Source of the DNA: Chryseobacterium sp. JM1
GTDB lineage: Bacteria; Bacteroidota; Bacteroidia; Flavobacteriales; Weeksellaceae
DNA: 64,000 bases
Assembly: GCF_000737715.1 (NCBI RefSeq)
Contig: NZ_JPRN01000003.1
Location: 1 to 64,000 of the forward strand
Reading direction: 5' to 3'
The notes under the pieces were generated by a model that had not been told where the DNA came from, did not search any database, and saw only the letters and a program-made list of their open reading frames with translations. Below, one piece after another: positions 45,401 through 54,800 of this stretch. Position 1 is the first letter of the stretch, and each line of letters begins with the position of its first letter. Made by a program: the position numbers and the translations under genes.

Positions 45401-48400
45401 GCACTTACGTCGAGTTTTTTGTAGACGTCAGTGCAGATGCCATTAAAGGTGTCTTCGTTCTTAGCAGTATAAATTGCAGCTCCAATGATCAGCCAGCTGC
45501 CCGTCATAAGGACTGCCGTATTCTGGAAGCTGGTATCAGCGGCAAGATCACTTACCGTTGTTTTTAATCCGGCCGCTACTGCATTGATCGTATCAGTAGC
45601 CTGTACAGTATAGGAATTTCCTTTATAAGTAAGCGTTTGAGGTGCCAATAATCCAGGCACAGCTGCATTCTCTGTGATCAGCATGGTTGCTGTAATGGCA
45701 TAAATGGCAGCCACAGAAGTGAAGGTGTCACCATCTGCAATATCATACATAATCCCTGTTATGACTACCGGAGTATTGCCGGTAAGCGGATGAGTCTGAT
45801 TAACGGTAGCGATGTCCTGTACATTGACCTTATTGCTTGTTCCGTCTACAGTAATGCCATTAGCCCAGTTGACCATAGCAGATAGGCTGTTGCCATTGCT
45901 TAGGCGATAGGTAAAGTTATCCATTGCATCGGATGCATAACCAGCCAACTGCTTGCCTAGCAGTACAAAATAATCTTCAAAAACAAAAGTAGACATACTC
46001 CATTGCTGCGGATCGGATACTGCAAATCGGGCAGCGGTTGCTGTTTCTTCCTGTACTTTCACAGCCAGTTCATTGAACCATTCTTTCACTGCCGACAGGT
46101 ATTCCTGCGTAGCCATATTATAATTATTGAACTGGATGTCTAATGAGATATCAGGCACCTTCAGTTCAAGATCAAAGAACATAGGGAAGATGGCTGCTGC
46201 AGTCAGATTGTTTTCCAACAGTTGAACGTTCACGGCCTGGAAGCTGTTTTGCAGGAAGCTGAGCAGATCATGGGTTGGTATAGGGAAAGGATTGCTTTCG
46301 CTGGACAGGAAGGCGATCAAAGCATCAAGATCCGCTTTTGAAATACCTTCCGTATCTACTTCTGCACGGGCAGATTGTGATGGGGTATGATCAATATAGT
46401 TCAGCACCAGCCAACGGAAGAAGTCGGCGCATAGATATTCAAAAGAAGTCGTAGTTCCACTGCCATCACCCGATGGATCAGGTGCGTCGGTGAACAGGGT
46501 CGCTACATATTGTGCGGTCTGATTTTTCAGGTTGCCGTTTTCAGGTCCTGCCACAGTCAAGTGAGGGACAAAATACAGATTCAGTGTAGGCAGACTGTCC
46601 GCAGAAGTTGCTGCTAATACAGAACTGTAGTTGATAGGCATATGCGGTGAACGGCGTATCACCATTTGATCAGGCCAGATTTCCCCTGTTCCTTCGAATG
46701 CATCAAGGGTTGCAAATTCAACAGGCAAAGCACCATCAAGCGGCGTTGCTCTGCGGGCTGGTGCAATTCGTACAGTAGCCGCAGGTGCAGACAACCGGGC
46801 AGCAGCATGTGGTGCTCCAAGATTGTTGTTCCAAGGTGCTTTGGCAGTCTGATCTGTACCAATGGTAAGGTCAAAGCGGATTTTGGCCGTAAACGTAAAG
46901 TGAATGGTAATGGAGAAGATCCCCAGATTCAGTTTAGCCGAAACCCTGACATCCACTGAAGCTACAATAGCCAGTGGTATTTTGTTATAGGCTTCAAAAG
47001 TAGCCTGTGCATACACCATGACGGTAATATTGACACTGGCCGATATGATCCCGAAGTCTATGGAACCGTATAATTTACCAATAATTCCGATGGTACCCTG
47101 CAGGTAATAATAATAGGAGGTTTCTACCTGTTCCTTATTGCTTTCCTGTAAAGCTCCGCTGTACGGATAGTAAGCGGCGATCACCCCTTCAATAATACCA
47201 AACATGGTAATGCTGAAACCGGCATCGAGTATACCGTAATTCACGCTATAGCCGACACCTACCTGCAAACCGATTCCAAATACGATCACCGGATTAAAGT
47301 TTCCGTAATTGGTTTTAGGGACTTTATTAGTCGTAGCACTGCTTAACTTACCGAAATATATTCCTCCTGAACCCATAGCAGGGATACCCGGCGGCACAAT
47401 GGCCTGCAGGGTGAACGAACGGGAGAAGTCCATATTATATGGGAAACCAATATCCACCATGAAATCACCATTGGTATAAATTTCAATACCGATGGAAGGC
47501 AGCGTGATATTGACTGCTCCAAACTGCAGATAGCGCAGGGCATTAGGCAGCGTCAGATCTATTTGATAGACCCCGATAGAGTCAGAGATTTTTTTATACA
47601 TGATCTCAAAATCGAGCCCTTCGAATATCTTGGCTTTTCCGCCTGCCATGGCGATACGCAGACCGTACAGATTAGGATCATTAAACACAACCTGCATATC
47701 CAGCGTCCATACCGGTTTATCCTTGGTGCCTGCATTCAGTATCCCAAAATTGGTAGCGATCAGCCAGTTGCTGTCCTCATTGAACTGCAGCAGGGTATTG
47801 CCAGAACCCGGTCCTATAGGCACAGTGCCCGGTTTAGGTTCCGTAAAGGCTTCCTGCATGGCCTTGGTTACATCTTTGATAGAATTGTATTGGGCTGGAT
47901 TGACCAGTTCTACATGCTGACCCATGGCCAGCAGACGCAGGTCGAAATACTGGTTACCCTGTCCCGGTACTTCCGGCATTTTCTGAATGTCCTGTCCGCC
48001 GGTGGAAGGTTTGAACAGGTTACTGTCGTTGATAGAAGGCACCACGGAATTACCATCGAAGGTGATGAATACTCCTTTCTCGGTTTTGGTAAGGTTGATG
48101 CCGTTAATATTGATGAATACAAGGTTAAGCGTTTTAGGCAGTTTGTAGGTAACCTTGATGTCTTTGGTGTCGAGGTTGTAAGTCACCGAGAATCCGTCCA
48201 GACTTATTTTGTTCAGTATATCCCATGGAGCATCGAGTTCAAATGTAGGGTTGAACAGCATCTTCATGAAAGAAGTGATCAATCCGCCTAAGGTCCAGTT
48301 TTTAATGGAGAAAACAATGGTACGGCTTTGCCCGCTTACGTCATACATGGCAGTAAAACCTTCCCAGGTAATCGCGAGCTGCTGGTTGTTTTCGGAGAAA

Positions 48401-50391
48401 TTATAGCTGATGCCGACAGTGGCATTGAAGTAATCCAGAGTGACACTGCCTAATACACCGCCGGAGTATTTTCCGGTGGCAGAATCATTGCTTGCAGCTT
48501 CATATTTCAGCCAAAGATTGGCGATGATATTGATCTTCTGATCGATAATCGGGAAATTAAAGATCCATTGCAGGCCTCCTTTTACTTCATAACTGCTTTT
48601 TCCTGTTCCGCTTGGAATGGTGGCATTCAGCGAGAATTGTGTAATATTTAAGCTGTCAGGAAGGAAGCTGGTAGGCAGGCTAATGGTCTGGAATAATTGC
48701 TTAATGAGTTCGCCCAGATTTAAATTACTGCCTTCAGGCATTGCGAGGCTTAAGTCCCATCCGTCAGATGAATTGTAATTCACATCCGTATTGAGCTGCA
48801 GGCTGCCAATGGCAAATAATCCCGATACCTGGGCTGTAAATATACTTGGGCCGGAACCGCTTGCGGGTGAGGAAGAAGTAAGCCGCAGGGTACCATCAGT
48901 TACCGAAACATTGGTGATGAAATTGATGTCAATATTGGCATTGGCATAAAACTCATAATATTTGCTGTTGATATCCATATTGATACCGAAAGCAGTAAAC
49001 TCAACCAGCAATAAATTTTCAGGGATGTTAATAGCTCCTCCCGTAATGGCTGATAATAAATTGTTAAATGTAACCGATCCCGTAAAAGCAGCAGAAAGCG
49101 TAAGATCTGAAGTGATTTCTACATCGAAACCTCCCACAAATATAGTGGGGAAGAAGTTGACTCTTGCGCTGAAATATAAACTTTGTGCATTCGTGGTACC
49201 CGGACCAATGATGACCCAGTTTACATCAAATTGCTCAATAACAAAATTATCGAAAAGCGTCCATGCGCCATTCGATCCTATATATGCTGATACGCTGGTT
49301 ATACTCAGCCCGTTGCTGAAATCCAGAGAGGTATTAAATCCTTTGAATGCAATACTGTTGAGGTACTGCTGTAAAGTGGGCGGGATTGTCTGAAACCAAT
49401 TCTGCCCGGCCATCAGTCCAAATAAACTGAGCGGGGTAAGGGGTTTATCCGGTTCGGAAGCTACATTCAGCAGGAAAGAAGAAGATCCTGATTCAACGGC
49501 TGCACTAAAATTCAATACAATCGCATCGCCAGCTGCCAGTAACAGGCGGAAGTAGAGTATAGGCGTCTGTACTTTTTCCGTCTCACCTGCGGTTGGCATC
49601 AACCCATCATCCGTTTCGTATTCAAGGCGCAGTGCATCCCCTTCATCTTCCGGTTCGGTGGGAATGGTCTCTTCTTCGGTTTTAATCTGAAACCCAATAC
49701 CGGGGTTGCTGACTTTCAGAAATCCCAGGGATATCAGAGTGGCATCTACATTGACAAAAAGATCCAGATCAGGATAAACGATATCTTCATTGTTAACCTG
49801 TGAAGGATCTATACTTCCCACAAGAGCCAGCTGTGTAGACGAGGTCCAGGAAGTAAAGAAATTCACAACAGGCTGCAGCCATTTGGTCAGAGTAATAAGT
49901 GCTGCAAAGTTCTGTCCTTCCGTTAATGAAATATTTTTCTGCTGCCATTTAAAAGCAGCTACTTCATCTGTACTGAAAATAAAGGAAGGCGAAGTGTAAG
50001 GAAGATTGTCAAATACACCACCGGTCATATACTGCCAGCTTGTGGCAAATGTCCAGTTGGAGAGATTGATCTGTATGGTAAACTGAACTTCATCCGCATC
50101 ATTCGCTGTAACGATCAGGGTGACGGAAGTATTAGTTTTTTCTACATTAAGTATGGCCGCCGTTGCGTTGGTAATCGTTAATGTTTCTCCAGGCTCAGGG
50201 ATAGAAGTACCGGAGATGTCTATCAGCAGAAACGAATCAGCAGGCAGCTTGTAGCTTTTGGACAAAAGATCGTCCAGCCCAGCCTGAGGGATCAGGTCCG
50301 AATCGGTAAAAGATGCTGCGTTAATAGTAATGTTGTTATTATTGGCAGCGGCCTGGCTCCTGAAGGTAGCAGCTAATTTGGATAAGCTCAT
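39496..50391 (-). CDS. Giant 3631-residue protein with central LysM modules, unknown system
   Basis: A single uninterrupted frame of 10.9 kb encodes a protein without a signal peptide or clear membrane helices. Residues 1-1180 are beta-rich with repeated amphipathic strands. An Ala/Pro/Arg linker (about 1185-1230) leads to a helical part. From about 1490 to 2380 there are LysM-like modules in two clusters; the clearest are IPYTIVPGDTLTSMAAAI (near 1695), FGDAAEADTLDTLAQQYNTT (near 1745) and YHVNTPDDTIDSITARFNIL (near 2225). The last 1250 residues mix helical and beta segments with no family recognised. The gene is clearly more G+C-rich than its surroundings and is last in a five-gene operon with an EEP-fold enzyme. 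Peptidoglycan or glycan contact through LysM is plausible; the overall function is unknown. Confidence 0.9.
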   Translation of the reverse strand: MSLSKLAATFRSQAAANNNNITINAASFTDSDLIPQAGLDDLLSKSYKLPADSFLLIDISGTSIPEPGETLTITNATAAILNVEKTNTSVTLIVTANDADEVQFTIQINLSNWTFATSWQYMTGGVFDNLPYTSPSFIFSTDEVAAFKWQQKNISLTEGQNFAALITLTKWLQPVVNFFTSWTSSTQLALVGSIDPSQVNNEDIVYPDLDLFVNVDATLISLGFLKVSNPGIGFQIKTEEETIPTEPEDEGDALRLEYETDDGLMPTAGETEKVQTPILYFRLLLAAGDAIVLNFSAAVESGSSSFLLNVASEPDKPLTPLSLFGLMAGQNWFQTIPPTLQQYLNSIAFKGFNTSLDFSNGLSITSVSAYIGSNGAWTLFDNFVIEQFDVNWVIIGPGTTNAQSLYFSARVNFFPTIFVGGFDVEITSDLTLSAAFTGSVTFNNLLSAITGGAINIPENLLLVEFTAFGINMDINSKYYEFYANANIDINFITNVSVTDGTLRLTSSSPASGSGPSIFTAQVSGLFAIGSLQLNTDVNYNSSDGWDLSLAMPEGSNLNLGELIKQLFQTISLPTSFLPDSLNITQFSLNATIPSGTGKSSYEVKGGLQWIFNFPIIDQKINIIANLWLKYEAASNDSATGKYSGGVLGSVTLDYFNATVGISYNFSENNQQLAITWEGFTAMYDVSGQSRTIVFSIKNWTLGGLITSFMKMLFNPTFELDAPWDILNKISLDGFSVTYNLDTKDIKVTYKLPKTLNLVFININGINLTKTEKGVFITFDGNSVVPSINDSNLFKPSTGGQDIQKMPEVPGQGNQYFDLRLLAMGQHVELVNPAQYNSIKDVTKAMQEAFTEPKPGTVPIGPGSGNTLLQFNEDSNWLIATNFGILNAGTKDKPVWTLDMQVVFNDPNLYGLRIAMAGGKAKIFEGLDFEIMYKKISDSIGVYQIDLTLPNALRYLQFGAVNITLPSIGIEIYTNGDFMVDIGFPYNMDFSRSFTLQAIVPPGIPAMGSGGIYFGKLSSATTNKVPKTNYGNFNPVIVFGIGLQVGVGYSVNYGILDAGFSITMFGIIEGVIAAYYPYSGALQESNKEQVETSYYYYLQGTIGIIGKLYGSIDFGIISASVNITVMVYAQATFEAYNKIPLAIVASVDVRVSAKLNLGIFSITIHFTFTAKIRFDLTIGTDQTAKAPWNNNLGAPHAAARLSAPAATVRIAPARRATPLDGALPVEFATLDAFEGTGEIWPDQMVIRRSPHMPINYSSVLAATSADSLPTLNLYFVPHLTVAGPENGNLKNQTAQYVATLFTDAPDPSGDGSGTTTSFEYLCADFFRWLVLNYIDHTPSQSARAEVDTEGISKADLDALIAFLSSESNPFPIPTHDLLSFLQNSFQAVNVQLLENNLTAAAIFPMFFDLELKVPDISLDIQFNNYNMATQEYLSAVKEWFNELAVKVQEETATAARFAVSDPQQWSMSTFVFEDYFVLLGKQLAGYASDAMDNFTYRLSNGNSLSAMVNWANGITVDGTSNKVNVQDIATVNQTHPLTGNTPVVITGIMYDIADGDTFTSVAAIYAITATMLITENAAVPGLLAPQTLTYKGNSYTVQATDTINAVAAGLKTTVSDLAADTSFQNTAVLMTGSWLIIGAAIYTAKNEDTFNGICTDVYKKLDVSALLMQNQITPGLFIAGNSFEYNTIPYTIVPGDTLTSMAAAISILANATVTPQDLAGNLQVQALQVQPLGQVLVQPFIHTTVSFGDAAEADTLDTLAQQYNTTAALLATNYANQQQDKLFYDGEGYTNANIPGLQYLTVGSILEYFTDNNSYGQLSGMVSRYQLHGMRLPTTLPGLTLSAGSPCTGSNCALYSLTGQEFALPATIPADFSIQLINNSLSWLQFNGKTMKEEGGNTLDITLTSEDLNQISTLLTYAQETGVQPDVLELAPMQPFNLQAVQYTFQTTTKWQTSGALNLPYGSPGDQSNVSPLIWQFPSGLLNQLALPKEQGSAFSVQIGQYDAAKGVMDYWPSSYYGWSTMVDIELKLLDTDSTASVNAYSYELLGASEADATILQRLLLALDPKSANNNTDKIVDIQWLYEGSDGLLSVGMEHMKTFIVQANLSTETNPDTSALKMAAREEADAAPTTGVLNSIYDFIRLLWECSITRSGGYYLMYNETEGNTGFPSSVFGKGDTANVRLLVTYSSQYNNKPTDYMTCAVTGDKIDANSCVVYAQSEMQKGLSYHVNTPDDTIDSITARFNILPAELVELNKKVTLNTKADATNPAQYPVPVITFNGLVAEVGTNGPGNSLSSIAAYYEVDATAIQQLNPGISDWNNLPLWQLILLPQVQYTIGGKAGATFETITAYYFIDMAAMAWAARDVVNIFVNPTTLNINDQILHKVTAVQQGTAGFDLNRTNPNPDPDKQPKVTDPDYAEVYLNNMYNLLSYQVVENSWFTESIVGLPAGPAKPQTQDDVLGKTDNINSDDDLIWYYNQVVPIAKFAKPNAFMSYPAGYPQEDGNPYRGIGHPVQVHFDWVDYYGNQTVTPFSDPQLDPATPINNPPIQTGYVDELKGLSKWPSVELSYLFDLGTNNEPELKLEFNFNTQRYNELPDVPADQQQDWKQNAANDLLTYTNAYYQLTQLNPVDGKNTLTATLSTSLTPGKATNLSGDQFNQLLQFVKDIYTYLSARSQGNQGTAPAMNPLTSPVNAADIDTHSILQLTVNLDFYRDLNYVNTDFKDSTLVTQALTQVKPKTMSTTAQDGTDPQYSLNEFAALFEAAFLSVGNYELKIAIGTNAATAGGANNQAVFVVRMGLRSGQGIYWQVNQAGTYQLTADSITQLTADGVPGDVTTAINTLVDTLYDSRDLFDTALQQQLTAEQFNQYRINIYTYSLLNAVFYAPKPLATSLVSKAGVPICDYLTGQGLDCSKGEVQTFTGIDMDNWGSQSLNAIDVFLSADYAIPAFLVDQLKSNEEITWLDAQGIDATTYLQAITNAKTKLAGAIASEVEPVLTAPYVSTASGDHTSLGNAKDKFEQQLLNQLGNAYTVNALVQFEVTAESDFVASGSYQTPPRLYGTPVIGNKTDGEAKEYSISTSKIQLNEKDATDTDSFLTFSFTTKNAKEFTSVDLDMTYVVTHVECDIRDVAGINGYQGSNWLTFIIPADVSSNSNTLKAASVASSLQQSLGNVDIPVVLRNYPTPPTLTTQTGKSVSVEGDTTKTRLAKASEWDFTYSYTEDQAAQDKIFSDIEFNMIPNPSAKMFGAPSRDLFSDLAQFVTVWPQVLDDFNRYLKLINAQSDSSDTNLANAYYALQTMVTLSNNLAIAWSEFNSLLFGNPNSNGTARAYDFIIRQTDDTDFDNRLLVTIVPSVDMSASDLLLYRGTKAVLEAELPQTPYVTIDNYTKVNATDKKGVPIPNAYWYQAADKTYLSWEESFNIPSRNVNVDALNVLQFQYAWAGLSIIRNEDLVPYNPTVNDFIYRTPLVRFSNKLIPLLSSDDTFDIARINNDTGLNLPLAQQLANFFSTLFTYDELAEQLVKLSVSWNYPLLASSGDLLPAIELPVLLAAPFTFEIPTDYEIPAVGCQPSFSDSDPFVCRLANTLKTWYSQHQPVNNGAWLQIDIAVFSSLSESKLPLIELKDVILYYKNITDMNA

Positions 50392-50408
50392 AATAAAATG
50401 TTATTCGG

Positions 50409-51776
50409 TTAAACGTCTACAATTAATCCCATATGGTCACTTGTACTTCTGACCCTTCGGTAATTGTTCCAGCCAACAAAAGTGGTCATAGCCCCTATGT
50501 TGCCTCTAACATAACCGCCATGTCCTCCGGGACCTGCCGGTGGAAGTGCTAAAGCGGAAGGTAATCCTGCCGCAGGCATTCCTGCATTCAAAGCCATAGC
50601 AGAATTGTATACCAGACTTCCCGGTGGTGCGCCCACTATCGGCGGTGCATCCCGGTTATACGTCGTACCGGTCACCCGGTTCACAATGGTGATGTTCGCG
50701 GCGGGTCCAACAGCTGTTCCTCCGCCATATCGGGTCAGTATATTATCCACACTCGAGAAAGTATCCTGGATCACATACTCGTAACCGGGATATCCGTTGG
50801 TCTGCCACGGTCTTGCACTGTTGTGTGATCTGATCATGGTACATACGTAGCCTTTGTCCGGCCAGACATTGGGTGTTGGGTTGATCTGGCGTGTATAGCC
50901 TACACCTCCAGGAAGGTTATTAAGTAACCGATCATAAGCAATAGGCTCGAAATGGGTGTTAAAAATATCAACATTAAAGTCTCCGACGATCACGCCCACT
51001 TCATTGACGGCAAGGTTGGTCGTCATTTCCTGAATATAGGAAAGCTGGTTGGTACCGTCTGCTGACTGTTGTTTTTTGGGAGAAGCATGAAAGGAAAGCA
51101 ATTTGATCGTTCTTCCTCCATTTGCAGGTTCCCAGAATGTTGTTAAAAAAGGAGTTCTGTTAAAAGCATTCGGAAAATCCAGTACAGGGGCTATACCTCC
51201 GACAGCAGGTCCGTGGAACTGCCATTGACCCGCCAGGTGACGGTAGGGTATTCCCGGATTGATCGGGTTATTCCCGCCGGGTGCATTACCCAGAGGGAGA
51301 GCGCCTGTCCAGTTGATTCCATAATTGACAAGATTTCCAGCCCCGATATTAGCCACTGAATCAGAGGGATTAGCTCCGCCCTGCCAGCCCCAAGGACCTG
51401 TAAACTGTACACTGGCATGGTTATAAAAAACGGAAATACCTTCCTGTACATTACCCTGTCCCAGTCTGAGTGGAGGAACAAGCCGCCAGTCGTTGGGTGC
51501 CGGAAACCAGGCTCTTAACTGTTGAAGCAGGAACAGGCTACCCGTCTCCCCACCTGCTGTGATCAGCGTGCCGGGAGCGCCTGTGCCCGTAGATGTTTCT
51601 ACTACCACAAAAATATCGGGGGTATTCTGGATAAGGGTTGTACGGATCACTTCTCTTCTGTAGCCGGCCTGCGGTGGAGGGATCGTAAGCGTTCCATCCC
51701 GTTTCCGCTTGGCTCTGGGTTCATTTATTTTGTTGATTCCGAACTTTTCAATGTTCCAATATAAGATACGGGCCAT
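50409..51776 (-). CDS. Endonuclease/exonuclease/phosphatase (DNase I-fold) protein
   Basis: This 455-residue protein shows the EEP catalytic set: RILYWNIEKFG (Asn6/Glu8 region), DIFVVVETSTG (Glu near 59), IKLLSFHASPKKQQ (His near 225), VGVIVGDFNVDIF (Asp-x-Asn near 265) and STSDHMGLIVDV at the extreme C-terminus (Asp-His). The DNase I family includes nucleases, sphingomyelinases and inositol phosphatases; the motifs alone do not decide. There is no signal peptide. A proline/glycine-rich insert occupies about 385-425. It lies 17 bases before the giant gene and 32 bases after the 1217-residue gene, all co-directional. As a leaderless enzyme inside this operon it may be cargo of a secreted complex (inference). 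Confidence 0.85.
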   Translation of the reverse strand: MARILYWNIEKFGINKINEPRAKRKRDGTLTIPPPQAGYRREVIRTTLIQNTPDIFVVVETSTGTGAPGTLITAGGETGSLFLLQQLRAWFPAPNDWRLVPPLRLGQGNVQEGISVFYNHASVQFTGPWGWQGGANPSDSVANIGAGNLVNYGINWTGALPLGNAPGGNNPINPGIPYRHLAGQWQFHGPAVGGIAPVLDFPNAFNRTPFLTTFWEPANGGRTIKLLSFHASPKKQQSADGTNQLSYIQEMTTNLAVNEVGVIVGDFNVDIFNTHFEPIAYDRLLNNLPGGVGYTRQINPTPNVWPDKGYVCTMIRSHNSARPWQTNGYPGYEYVIQDTFSSVDNILTRYGGGTAVGPAANITIVNRVTGTTYNRDAPPIVGAPPGSLVYNSAMALNAGMPAAGLPSALALPPAGPGGHGGYVRGNIGAMTTFVGWNNYRRVRSTSDHMGLIVDV

Positions 51777-51808
51777 AAGACATCGATTTTAGGTTTATAG
51801 CAACAGGT

Positions 51809-54800
51809 TTATACATTCTTGTTATAGGCAGCATACCAGCCCAGACTTTTGGCTGTAGCTCCGGGATTGGGATTACCGAACAAAAGGAAATCGGTATTAC
51901 CGCCCGGTGGCAGTTTCAGGATACCCAGCAGTTTCAAAGCAATATTGGACAGAGTAAGCAGGTAGGACTGCTGGTCTACCACATATTGCAGGCTCAGTTT
52001 ATCAATAGCGAGCTTCAATACACCCTGTATACTCAGCAGCTTGGCATTGCTGGCAGTACCGGGCAGTTTTATTCCCACAAAAGCATTATAGCCGGGAGCT
52101 GCAATTTTAGAACCTGGACTCCATGCGATAAGGAGACTGGCATTAAAACCCATGCTGCTGGCCAACTCGCCGGGTGAGCCCATATTAAGGGTCATCTGCA
52201 GACCATACCAATCGCCAGTAATTCCTGTAGCATTGATGCCGGGTAAGGAGAGTTTTAAATACCCCTGACCCGATGGCGCCGAATCGTCATTACCACTCAG
52301 CAGTTTATTGATTTGTAAAGCGAAATTGGGATAAAGACTATTAAGCCTGGCATTGCTTTGTGATGAGTTAAACGCGATTTGCGAAGCATCAAAAGCATAA
52401 GTGCTCACCGTTGGGGTATTGAGATTAAAGGCCATGTTCACATACAGATTACTGTAATTGAGTCCGCGTTGCAGGGTGCCATCATTCGATGCGATACCAA
52501 AGGAAAAAGCATCCAAAGGATAGTCTGAACCATCTTCAGTGGTTGCCTGAGCGATCATCGTATCGAAGTTGAGGTAGCCCCACATCGTAAATCTTGATTG
52601 TATGTCCAGTGCTGCAGGATCTGTCGTGAGGGTGTTGAACTGTATTTTAGTGATCTCTACATTGGTCAGCAGATTACTGTCAAAGTAGAACAAATTATCG
52701 TCTTTATTGTCGAAAACATAGACCGGAGTACCATTGTGATCCTGATAAGTACCGTTCAATACTACTGTGTTCAGACTGTTCGAACCATACGGATTGTTGG
52801 TGCCAGTCACTTTATCGGAGAACAAATTGTTCATGGTGAGCTGTAACTTACTGGCAAAGTCCTTGATGGCGGTATTTTCAAATAATACTTGCAGGAACAG
52901 TACTTTAAAATCGTAAGTAGCTCCGGCGGCAGGCTGTACCGGTTTATTGGGGTTCAGTCCTTGTGATATCTGCTGTGCATAAGCGGGATCAACATAATTG
53001 ATCAGCCCAAACAGCGAACTGACGGGATCCATGGTAATCACGCCACTGGCATCTACCCGGTTCACTTCTATGCCAAAATGATGTGCGTAGAAGTTTTTAA
53101 GGTTGATACCGCTGATCAATCCTTTTAACTGTTGCGGGAATTCCTGTAAATCGATTGTTGCTTTTAAAGCCAGAATCCCATTCCAATTGGGATCATTGAT
53201 AATGGCGTGGAACTTCTGATAATATTCCAGCTGACCGGAAGCAGGATCGGCCAGTGCTGCATTGTAAGAATCTTCGGCTGCCTCCAGATAAGTTTGGAGC
53301 CAGGATGACACTGCAACCAACTGGTTATAAGCAGCGGCGGAATCGGTGTTGGTTTTATCTATGTTAAATGCATTAGCTTGGGTCCATTCTTTGGGATTTT
53401 TTACCCGGTCGATGATGGAGCCTTTGCAGAATTTAAAAATTAATACATTATTGTAATCGGCGTAGGTATTACTGGTCCCTACGTTCAGATCAAACGGCCA
53501 GTCTTCAATGGACATTTTATTGTTGAACACAGGTTGGCTGCTTGAACCACCGCCGGGTGTATTCATGGTTGAAAACAAATCGCCCAGATACTGATTATTG
53601 GTCACTACCAGAAATTGCTGGTTGGTGAGGAAAGCACTTTGCATTTCAGGCATCAGGTTAATGAGGCTGAGCTGGTATTGCGGAGGTGTTGCCGGAGTTT
53701 GTCCCTCCGGGTTAAGGTATTCAGACGAACCGCTGTTAACGGTATTTTGTGCCAGGTTCAGTAAACTCCAGTTACCATCGTTGCTTACATTAGCGACCAG
53801 ACCCTGTGGAGTGGTTGAGGCTGTATAGTCTGTAGCTGCAGTTTTGGCCATGGCTCTTTTGGCCTTGCTTTTACTGCTGTGTGGCGTACTGAAAGCAGCA
53901 GATATCAATGTTTTTCTTTCGGCACTGAGTACTTTGGATTCAAACGTGCCAATACCATCAGCACTGGGTGGAGGTACGGGATTTACACCAAGATAAGGTG
54001 CCATAGGTACTGCAAAGCCATTGGTTTGCGGCATATCTACCGATGGCTCGTAAAAACCGAGAAATCCTGTGATATTGTTACCAGGCGATGCCACCCCATG
54101 ATCTTTAGCGTATAAAGAAGCGCCCTGAGGTTGTGAGGCATACTGCACATTGCCGGGTGTGGCAGCTACGATATTGGCCCATGCTGTCAGATAAATGCTG
54201 TCGAGTACGGGTTTATCAGTGCCGGGGTTGGCCAGGGATACTTCCTGACCGGGAAAGTTGGCAGCAAAGGCAGCCTGTTTTGAGGTAAAACGTATCGTGT
54301 CACCGGTTATAGTACCGGCGTTGTTTTTATAGGGAGTAAATGAAACCACTTCTGTACCGGAAAGGCCGGGCAGTAAACTGTACTGTCCGTTTTCATCGGC
54401 AAAAGCAGCCTGTGATGCGCCTGGGTCGAGGTAAAAATCTCCCTCGGGCGACAGGTAAAATGATTTGATCCCTGCAGCATCCTGCGGGGATATGACAAAG
54501 CGTGCGCTAGTGTCTGTCGGAAAAAGATTATTGACAGGTGCTCCTGAATCCACCATGTTCACTGCGGGCCATAAGGTAATAGGGTAGCCGGTATTAATCG
54601 CATAATAACTGGGCAGGCTGGCTGCTCTTGTCTTACCGGTACTCACATTGTAGATTTGGCCGGTGATGGCGAAATAGGTATTCAGCCCGTCATTATTGGC
54701 TACATCAAGCAGATCGATTTCGGTTTGGGTAATGAGATAATCATTGGTAACGCCTGTCTGCAGAATAGGATAAGCAAAGTAAGAAGGTGCTGTGCTGTCG

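Noticed and set aside
47563..48291. 242-codon plus-strand frame inside the giant gene
   Set aside because: It lies wholly antisense to an intact, well-coded 10.9-kb gene, has no family resemblance, and is one of many such antisense frames there; it follows from the codon pattern of the real gene.
39496..50391. Giant protein considered as a Tc/Rhs/eCIS toxin component
   Set aside because: No YD repeats, no Rhs core motif, no tail-sheath or tube genes nearby, and no known toxin domain at its C-terminus.
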